A stretch of 42,984 nucleotides of DNA from an uncultured Bacteroidales bacterium. GTDB taxonomy: Bacteria > Bacteroidota > Bacteroidia > Bacteroidales > Muribaculaceae. How positions within the stretch are numbered: position 1 is the first letter of the stretch; every line of letters begins with the position of its first letter. The stretch covers positions 1 through 42,984 of the forward strand of contig CADBNR010000030.1 of NCBI GenBank assembly GCA_902796035.1. Direction: 5' to 3'. Below are positions 10,401 through 15,491 of the stretch, one piece after another. Below the pieces are notes generated by a model, which saw only the letters and a list, made by a program, of their open reading frames with translations, was not told the DNA's origin and did not search any database. The translations under genes were made by a program, and so were the position numbers.

Positions 10401-10705
10401 ACCGCCTTGAGCGACAATTCGTTGCGTAGTTTTATCTCAAATTCCGAACCGAAGAGGTCTCGCTCTCTATTGAGTCTCGGAATATAGAACTCCCTCCGCT
10501 GTTTGTCGGTTTTTTCAGTAATAAAAGATGGCGATGTAAATATAAAGCGCAACTCATCAATATCTTTCAGCTGCTCCCTGAGTTCCTGAAAGGCATATAT
10601 TGAGAAACTTGCGGCGGCAATAGACACACGACTACCGGATTTGATAGTAGCTACCAAATCATCACGCAGTGTCTGATTGACGTTATCAATGAGTTGAGGT
10701 TGCAA
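7460..10705 (-). CDS. SNF2-family helicase with PLD-like N-terminal region
   Basis: First gene of the defence operon, 1081 residues. The helicase core is clear: Walker A ILADSVGLGKT (266-276), Walker B VVIDESHNF (DESH 358-361), motif III LMLSATPVNN, then the second RecA domain with ATDCISEGQNLQ and a motif VI of QRFGRIDRIGS. This arrangement is that of SNF2-like translocases in defence systems such as DISARM-like and type III-associated cassettes. The first 180 residues (SIAAASFSIYAFQELREQ, then FIFTSPSF) resemble the phospholipase-D-like module often fused to such helicases, but I see no intact HxK motif, so it is probably non-catalytic. The start is TTG: the frame has a stop three codons upstream (TGA at 10712-10714) and no ATG near the N-terminus. 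It overlaps the 7470 TTG of the DUF4391 frame and ends 1 nt before its ATG. Confidence 0.88.
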   Translation of the reverse strand: MQPQLIDNVNQTLRDDLVATIKSGSRVSIAAASFSIYAFQELREQLKDIDELRFIFTSPSFITEKTDKQRREFYIPRLNRERDLFGSEFEIKLRNELSLKAVAKECADWIRRKVCFKSNRTNENMMGFINVDETNYMPITGFTTVDLGCERGNNAYQFVQRTDAPLSQFYLNLFDQVWYDSAKLQVVTEEVLDNITNAYKENSPEFIYFVTLYNIFNEFLEDISEDVLPNEATGFKSSVIWNKLYNFQRDAALAIINKLEKYNGCILADSVGLGKTFTALSVIKYYENRNKSVLVLCPKKLHDNWVTYRSNYVNNPLVADRLRYDILYHTDLSRQSGQSNGLDLEHINWGNYDLVVIDESHNFRNGGKVTTDENDENPRENRYLQLMNKVIRAGVKTKVLMLSATPVNNRFNDLRNQLALAYEGDSSIMDAQLKTSSSLDDIFRQAQTAFNRWSKLPAEERTTKTLLEMLSFDFFEVLDSVTIARSRKHIEQYYDTTDIGKFPERLKPISRAPKLTDLPTAVSFNDIFVSVSELNLAIYTPSDFILPSKLEKYMEVREDGRFGNLSRSGRERGIRQLMSINLLKRLESSVNSFRLTLERIRKYIEATINAIDDLASKHESSMVCDYDFSYGLDFDEREDTVFIGNRKTKIALEDMDYVQWRSYLAKDLDNLNTLLFMLADITPEHDSKLQMLIEDIRNKFANPINGDNKKIIVFTAFSDTAQYLYENIAPLIKERTGLNTALVSGDVEARSTLKLREKMDFNKVLTLFSPVSKEKSALYPNLDEEIDVLIATDCISEGQNLQDCDFLINYDIHWNPVRIIQRFGRIDRIGSRNAVIQLVNYWPDMDLDDYINLKGRVEARMKVSVLTATGDDNPLSAEEQGDLKYRRDQLERLKEEVVDIEEMNSGVSIMDLGLNEFRLDLLDYMRENHDIEHTPHGLHAIVPSAQDAPSGVIFVLKNRNNEINIDRKNRLHPFYMVYISKDSEVIVDHLDPKDLLDRMRHLCRGKSEPILDLCRKFNAETRDGQRMGTYSRLLGDAISSLIKVKESTDLFSFLDGDSGSLFGNDVRGLDDFELICFLIVR

Positions 10706-11090
10706 TATGGGTCAATCGCTCTCGCAGCCATTGACTCCAAATGGCGAATTAGATTGGTTTATATAAACGAAAAGCGGGAGCCTACCAAGCTCATTCCGCC
10801 TTCAGGGTCGTAGGAAATACCATTACCGTGGAACGAGCAATGGCAGACACCCCGCGAAGCATGAATATGTAATCATTCCAACCCATTCCACAAACAGGGA
10901 ATAAGTCGGAACCACATAAACGCTCCCAAGGGCATCTACAATTGCTTCATTCTTGACGGTAAATTCAAAATTTCCTACGTTTTGAAGGCCAAGAAATAAA
11001 GCGTTGTAAACGCCTTTCGTATGTAAAACGAACCGCCCAATACCCGGTGTTAATCCTCCTCTGAGGTACCGCGCATCGCGAGGTTCAAGG
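10706..11090 (-). other. Leader or repeat-like element upstream of the helicase gene; no convincing gene
   Basis: About 385 bp between a strong promoter match and the TTG of the helicase. On the minus strand two short frames are open: one at 10823-11095 without an early ATG, the other ending at 10759-10761. Neither dominates, which argues against a normal gene. Two consecutive hairpins are visible: ACGAA/TTCGT (11016-11020 with 11028-11032) and GCGTT/AACGC (11001-11005 with 11009-11013). I have a weak, unverified memory of similar translated sequence recurring in Bacteroidales genomes. It could be a structured RNA, a long 5' leader, or a copy of a dispersed repeat. Confidence 0.45.
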
Positions 11091-11122
11091 CAAAATTAAT
11101 GAAAAAATCCGCCATGTGCAAA
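11091..11122 (-). promoter_or_regulatory. Bacteroidetes-type promoter upstream of the defence operon
   Basis: On the minus strand TTTG (11119-11122) and TAATTTTG (11091-11098) are separated by exactly 20 nt, a full match to the TTTG-N19/21-TAnnTTTG consensus of the Bacteroidetes primary sigma factor. Transcription would begin near 11085 and run through the hairpin-rich element toward the helicase gene. Confidence 0.7.
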
Positions 11123-11129
11123 AAAATCA

Positions 11130-11166
11130 CACGATCTTTTGCACGATCTTTTGCCACAATCTTTTG
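11130..11166. repeat. Three copies of a 12-bp direct repeat upstream of the promoter
   Basis: CACGATCTTTTG occurs at 11130-11141 and 11142-11153, and a one-mismatch copy CACAATCTTTTG at 11155-11166. The copies sit just upstream of the -33 box at 11119-11122 (minus strand), about one helix turn apart, where an activator or repressor could bind. They may also be a chance slippage product. Confidence 0.6.
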
Positions 11167-11288
11167 CATATAGAAAATAACCGATGTGGAATGAATAGTG
11201 ACGAGTGTGGCAAGAAGGACTTACCCATAATATATCCATGTTAGGTTTTTCAACATCTCATGCAAAATCCAACATGAGGGAGAACAAC

Positions 11289-11321
11289 AAGGGTGCGCCG
11301 GCAGATTGCGGGCGCACCCTT
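11289..11321 (-). terminator. Hairpin terminator of the nusB-DUF5606 operon
   Basis: An 11-bp perfect stem, AAGGGTGCGCC (11289-11299) with GGCGCACCCTT (11311-11321). On the minus strand it is followed by TTGTTGTTCT. It lies about 60 nt after the stop of the DUF5606 gene, the last gene of the housekeeping operon. Confidence 0.75.
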
Positions 11322-11383
11322 ATGATATAGCATCGGCTTGGCTGATGTGAATTCTGTATTAGATACTTTGGTCCTTCTTAGGG

Positions 11384-11821
11384 TTACTCGGCTTTGTCCT
11401 CGGCGGGTGTCTCGGCGTCGGAAGTGTCGGCGGTGTCCTCGACGAACTTGGTGAAGCCGTCGGCCAGGAGGATGTTGTACCATTTGTAGAGCTTCTTGAT
11501 GTCGCGGTCGCGGACGCGGAGGCGGTCGTAGTCCGTTACGACTTCTCCGAATGACTGGTGAAGCTGCTCGGAGTTCATCGAGTCGCCGTCAATAGGCTGG
11601 CCGCCGGTCTTGTCGTAAAGCATCTGCATGATCTCGGCAAGCGGGGTGTCTCCGCTTTCGGTGTACATCGAGATGTCGCCCAACGATACCACCTGGTCGC
11701 GCGAATGAACCGGGAAACGACGCTTGGTCTCTACATCCTCAACTATCAGGGTGCCACGTCCCTGGCTCAATATCTTCTGCAGTCCGGGCTTGCCCGTGAT
11801 CGAAATGATTTTCTTTAACAT
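11384..11821 (-). CDS. DUF5606 family protein
   Basis: A 145-residue protein that I recognise as the DUF5606 family, found broadly in Bacteroidetes with no established function. The conserved N-terminus MLKKIISITGKPGLQKILS is followed by a small beta domain (about 1-60, LIVEDVETKRRFPVHSRDQV) and a helical second half (about 60-130) ending in an acidic tail. It has no signal peptide or membrane segment, so it is probably cytoplasmic. It is the last gene of the housekeeping operon, 65 nt after coaE, and a strong hairpin follows. No separate promoter is visible in the 65-nt gap, so co-transcription with coaE is likely. Confidence 0.85.
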   Translation of the reverse strand: MLKKIISITGKPGLQKILSQGRGTLIVEDVETKRRFPVHSRDQVVSLGDISMYTESGDTPLAEIMQMLYDKTGGQPIDGDSMNSEQLHQSFGEVVTDYDRLRVRDRDIKKLYKWYNILLADGFTKFVEDTADTSDAETPAEDKAE

Positions 11822-11886
11822 TGCTGTATCTGTTATTTATTGATTTCTATAATAGTTGCCCTCACGAAAACCGATGGCATTGATTT

Positions 11887-12465
11887 CTAATTTATGTCGG
11901 GTATGGCGTCAAGCAGGGGAGTGGTGCCGTCGTTGACTATCTGAAGCGTATGGCGGGATTGGCATATATTCTGTTCCTCGCGCTGAGCCTCGATCCGAGC
12001 CAGAGCCTGCTCCCGGGTCAGTCCGGAACGCTTCATGACGCGCTCCACGCGAATGTCGGGCGGTGCGGTCACTTCCCAAACTTCCTGACACATATCGGCG
12101 AGTCCGGAACTGAAAAGTATGGCCGATTCCACAAACACCGTGTCATGACGGTAATCGGTATGGGTGTCAATCCACATCTTCAGGTCATCGCGCACCAGTC
12201 CGTGCACAAGGCTGTCGAGCCATTCTTTCTCAATGCGGTCGGCAAACACGTATTCCGCCACCTTGCGACGGTCCAGCTCTCCCTCGGCGCTGTATATCTC
12301 CTCGCCCCACCGGTCGCGGAGCGAACGCCTGACGTAATCGGATCCGTCCATCAGACGCTTGGCCTCGAGGTCGCAGTCGTACACATCGTAGCCGCGCAGC
12401 CTCAGTATGCGCGCTACCGTGCTTTTACCTGTCCCGATGCCGCCTGTCAGTCCTATAAGCCTCAT
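11887..12465 (-). CDS. coaE: Dephospho-CoA kinase
   Basis: Catalyses the last step of coenzyme A synthesis, ATP-dependent phosphorylation of the 3'-hydroxyl of dephospho-CoA. The protein is 192 residues, normal for the family. The P-loop GLTGGIGTGKSTVAR lies at residues 5-19, and DCDLEAKRL (about 35-43) carries the conserved substrate-binding Asp. It starts on an ATGA overlap with the stop of the YbbR-like gene and is therefore translationally coupled. The usual C-terminal arginine and IxNDGT-like end (IVNDGTTPLLDAI) is present. Nothing looks damaged. Confidence 0.95.
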   Translation of the reverse strand: MRLIGLTGGIGTGKSTVARILRLRGYDVYDCDLEAKRLMDGSDYVRRSLRDRWGEEIYSAEGELDRRKVAEYVFADRIEKEWLDSLVHGLVRDDLKMWIDTHTDYRHDTVFVESAILFSSGLADMCQEVWEVTAPPDIRVERVMKRSGLTREQALARIEAQREEQNICQSRHTLQIVNDGTTPLLDAIPDIN

Positions 12466-13436
12466 CGTTTCACAAGGGTGTATTCCACGCTGTCGGCCTT
12501 GATCTCGGGATTGACCACATAGTCGGGCACGTTGCCGAGTCTGACCGGTATCTGGTTGGTGCGCGTCAGTCCGGTATCGGCGTAATCCACCGTTACGGAA
12601 ATCGGGACTTCGGTATCGTTGAATTTGCTCATAGGCACATAGTACGACACAGGCACACGGTTGGGGAACAGCATCAGGCTCTCGCCCTGCGGCACACCGC
12701 GCGACTCGATTGTGACGTATCCTTCCTTGTGCACCAGCGGCTCCACATTAATCTGCACGTCTATTTCCGGCGGCACGATGCGTATGCCCGGGATGGGGCG
12801 TATGCGCACCTCGAACATCTCGGTCTGCGACAGGTCCCGCTCCTTGAGGACTTCGGTCACCACCTGAGAGATGGTGTCCGTTTCGTCTCCATAGGAATAT
12901 ATGCGCACTCCGCGTTGCATGGGCACCGGCTGTCCTGCTATGATATTGCCAGACGATGCCGTCACATCAGCCATGATACGTACCGGTACGCGTTTGCCCG
13001 GCGAATCTGTGTAGTAGCATCGAAGCGAGTCGAGCGACGTGGCTATTATCTGTATGCCGTTGCCGAAAGTGGCTTTCAGCACGGTGTTCAGGTCGGTCTT
13101 GGACATCCGGAAGATTCCCCGGTCGGAATAGTCGCGGAAATTGATGTTGATCTGCGGATGTTTCAGCACGCCGCTACACAGTATGTTGGTACCCTTGTCG
13201 CGCAGGGTGACATGCATGGTCTGCGGCGGCTGGTTGATGAACGTGACGGAATCCGGCACATTCTCCAATTGCACGCGCACAGTGAAAGTCTCGGTCACCG
13301 AATCGTTCAGCGCCAGGATGCACCAGAACAACGCGCTGACAGCCACGAACACCAGAAACAGCAGTACATTGCGGAACTGGCCGGAGGTACGTACCTTCAG
13401 CCAGGTGTCACGCAAGTCTCGTTTCCTGAGCGGCAT
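12462..13436 (-). CDS. YbbR-like domain protein (membrane-anchored)
   Basis: A 324-residue protein with one N-terminal membrane helix (about residues 22-44, NVLLFLVFVAVSALFWCILA) and an extracytoplasmic part made of YbbR-like beta domains (for example about 50-110 and 240-320, each with alternating hydrophobic strands and proline turns). In Firmicutes the related CdaR regulates a cyclic-di-AMP synthase. In Bacteroidetes the gene lies between yajC and coaE, as here, and its role is not known to me. It starts 12 nt after the yajC stop and overlaps coaE by 4 nt. Confidence 0.85.
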   Translation of the reverse strand: MPLRKRDLRDTWLKVRTSGQFRNVLLFLVFVAVSALFWCILALNDSVTETFTVRVQLENVPDSVTFINQPPQTMHVTLRDKGTNILCSGVLKHPQININFRDYSDRGIFRMSKTDLNTVLKATFGNGIQIIATSLDSLRCYYTDSPGKRVPVRIMADVTASSGNIIAGQPVPMQRGVRIYSYGDETDTISQVVTEVLKERDLSQTEMFEVRIRPIPGIRIVPPEIDVQINVEPLVHKEGYVTIESRGVPQGESLMLFPNRVPVSYYVPMSKFNDTEVPISVTVDYADTGLTRTNQIPVRLGNVPDYVVNPEIKADSVEYTLVKR

Positions 13437-13448
13437 CGCAGAGGCGGA

Positions 13449-13820
13449 TTATTTTTCTTCTTCCTTGTCCTCTTTCTCTTCCTTTACTTCCTTGGCTTTC
13501 TTCTCCTTTTTGGCGGGAGCTGCTTCCTCGACGGCAGGGAAGACGCTGGTCTTGTCCACCTTGAGGGTAACGCCCGGAGCCACCTCCATCGTGACGGTGG
13601 CGTCCTTCACGTCGCGCAGCCTGCCGTGGATGCCGCCGGCGGTCACAACGCGGTCGCCCGTCTTCATGGCCTCGCGCTGACGCTTGATTTCCTTCTGCTT
13701 CTTGTTCTGCGGACGGATCATCAGGAAATAGAAGATGGCGATCATGGCCACGATCATGATTAGTCCTTCCATGCCGCCACCTGCACTCTTGGCGGCCTGC
13801 AGTAAAATAGTTGTCAACAT
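13449..13820 (-). CDS. yajC: Preprotein translocase subunit YajC
   Basis: An accessory subunit of the SecDF-YajC complex that assists protein export through SecYEG. It has 123 residues. One membrane segment (about 17-35, LIMIVAMIAIFYFLMI) is followed at once by the family signature RPQNKKQKE and the soluble domain with GDRVVTAGGIHGR. The C-terminus is a lysine/glutamate-rich tail (about 95-123) of low complexity, longer than in E. coli YajC. It is second in the nusB operon, 56 nt after nusB. Confidence 0.94.
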   Translation of the reverse strand: MLTTILLQAAKSAGGGMEGLIMIVAMIAIFYFLMIRPQNKKQKEIKRQREAMKTGDRVVTAGGIHGRLRDVKDATVTMEVAPGVTLKVDKTSVFPAVEEAAPAKKEKKAKEVKEEKEDKEEEK

Positions 13821-13876
13821 AGTATTCTTGCTTTAAATTTTCTAATTAATAACGTGTAAACAGCAGCTTTTGTGCA

Positions 13877-15274
13877 TTACAGCGCCTTGTGCAGTATTCC
13901 TTTTTCTTTCAGCATCCTGAGGATGTCGGCCAGCAGGCCGTTGATGAAGGACCCGGATTTGGCCGAACTATAGCACTTGGCGATCTCGATGTATTCGTTG
14001 ATGCTGACCGAAACGGGAATCTTGGGGAAGTTCAGAATCTCGGCCAGGGCTGTGGTCATTATAACGACGTCCATGAAGGCGAGGCGGTCGGCTTCCCATT
14101 CGCTGGTGCGCAGGGCCTGCTGTATCCAGGAGCCGTATTCGGCCTGTCCCTTGATGGCGGCCTTTAGCAGCTTCGGACCGAACTCACGGTCCTCGTCATC
14201 CTTGAACTGCGGCATTATGGCGTTGTGGTCGCCCTCTTCCACGCGTCGTAAGGTCTTGAGCACGAATGTGCCGATGATGTTGATGTCGTCGTTCCAGAAT
14301 ACGGAGGTTTCCTCCAGCCATTCCAGAAGGGCGGTGTTGTCGAATATCACCTTGCGGAACAGCTCCTTCCAAAGTTCGGCGTCCTCGGCCATGCCGCACT
14401 CCGGACGCTCCATGTATTCCTTATATATATCGGAGCCAAGCACGGAGCGGAGCAGGCTTTCCATCAGCAGCGGATCCTCGCTCATCCAGTTGATGTGGTA
14501 GTTGTTCACTTCCTTGACCAGCACGGGATTTTCGCGCAGGGCCTTTACCAGGCGGTTGTCTACGAACCGCATGTTTGGGTTGAGGGCTTCCGACGATGTC
14601 ACCGCACGGTTTCGGGCCTCGTCCAGCTTGCGTTCCTGGAAGTCGGTCAGGTCTACGGCCAGTGCCAGCAGGCGGATGTAGAGCTGGCGGGTGGCGTCGA
14701 AGCTCTTCAGCAGCGTGGCGGTGCAGTCATCCACACTTCCCTGCGACGACATGAAGTCCGACAGTGTGTCGTTCATCATCTGCTGCATGCGCTCCACGCC
14801 GCGGAAGGTGTAGGAGGGGAGGCTTTCGGCATATTCAGTTATGGCCGGGGTGAGCATGACCAGTTGGTTGAATGTCTCGCGCCACAGCGTGTCTTCGGCA
14901 GCGCCGTCGCCATTTTGCGAATCCTTGATGTAGTTACGGAAAATTCCGGAATCCTTCAAAGTCTGCGCCAGATCGTCGACTGTGTTGACGAACACGGGAT
15001 TTTCGGAAAGGCGTCTCACTGCGGCAGATACCCGGTCGTCTTCCTTGATCCGCTCCATGAAACGGCTGGTTTCAAGCGGATAGGACTTGCGGAATTCCAC
15101 GCGTCGGGCCAGCATCACGAACAGTGCCAGCATGTCGACATACAGACCGTAGGCATAGCGCTTTTCCTTCGTGGGCTGGGCAGGGGGTTCCGCAAGTTGG
15201 AACTTCTTGCTTACCAGCAGGCACGAATACAGCACCTGCACTACCTTGTTACGTATCAGTACTCGGTTTATCAT
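13877..15274 (-). CDS. nusB: NusB transcription antitermination factor, long Bacteroidales form
   Basis: NusB binds boxA RNA with NusE (S10) to allow antitermination, chiefly on rRNA operons. The C-terminal 140 residues carry the NusB fold (for example EADRLAFMDVVIMTTALAEIL, then PVSVSINEYIEIAKCYSS and FINGLLADIL), and the start MINRVLIRNKVVQVLYS matches the family N-terminus. At 465 residues it is more than three times the length of E. coli NusB, with a large helical segment between the two. Bacteroidales NusB proteins are known to be long, but this is at the long end. It is the first gene of the operon, 66 nt downstream of a consensus promoter. Confidence 0.88.
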   Translation of the reverse strand: MINRVLIRNKVVQVLYSCLLVSKKFQLAEPPAQPTKEKRYAYGLYVDMLALFVMLARRVEFRKSYPLETSRFMERIKEDDRVSAAVRRLSENPVFVNTVDDLAQTLKDSGIFRNYIKDSQNGDGAAEDTLWRETFNQLVMLTPAITEYAESLPSYTFRGVERMQQMMNDTLSDFMSSQGSVDDCTATLLKSFDATRQLYIRLLALAVDLTDFQERKLDEARNRAVTSSEALNPNMRFVDNRLVKALRENPVLVKEVNNYHINWMSEDPLLMESLLRSVLGSDIYKEYMERPECGMAEDAELWKELFRKVIFDNTALLEWLEETSVFWNDDINIIGTFVLKTLRRVEEGDHNAIMPQFKDDEDREFGPKLLKAAIKGQAEYGSWIQQALRTSEWEADRLAFMDVVIMTTALAEILNFPKIPVSVSINEYIEIAKCYSSAKSGSFINGLLADILRMLKEKGILHKAL

Positions 15275-15339
15275 CGATTATTCAGCTTCTTATTTCAGCT
15301 TTCAATATATAAGGAGTCCTCCGACTCCATATTTGACCA

Positions 15340-15371
15340 CAAAGTTACATCAAAAAGCCGAAACTGCCAAA
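15340..15371 (-). promoter_or_regulatory. Promoter of the nusB operon
   Basis: On the minus strand TTTG (15368-15371), a 20-nt spacer, and TAACTTTG (15340-15347) match the Bacteroidetes consensus exactly. The expected start of transcription is about 60 nt upstream of the nusB ATG at 15274. Confidence 0.8.
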
Positions 15372-15404
15372 TTTGCACACATGTCGGCATTTTGTAACAA
15401 TATG

Positions 15405-15438
15405 TTTACATTTTTTAAAAATTATTTCACTAACTTTG
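15405..15438 (+). promoter_or_regulatory. Probable promoter of the TonB-dependent receptor gene
   Basis: TAACTTTG at 15431-15438 is a full match to the -7 element. The -33 element is weak (TTTA near 15405, spacer 22 nt). Transcription would start near 15445, leaving a 5' leader of about 47 nt before the ATG at 15492. It diverges from the nusB promoter, about 60 nt away. Confidence 0.6.
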
Positions 15439-15491
15439 CACTTGAAACGAGAAAATCCGCATCGAAATATATACCACCAATAACAACAGAT

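Noticed and set aside
10823-11095. Short protein-coding gene of about 90 codons on the minus strand
   Set aside because: No ATG in the first 70 codons, a second frame is equally open, and hairpins run through it; kept as a repeat or RNA candidate instead.
12729-13763. A 344-codon plus-strand frame across the ybbR-like and yajC genes
   Set aside because: It runs antisense through two well-supported genes and their junction, and the product is rich in His and Arg as expected of a mirror frame.
15171-15491. N-terminal extension of the TonB-dependent receptor
   Set aside because: It would overlap nusB and precede the promoter; the ATG at 15492 gives a proper signal peptide.
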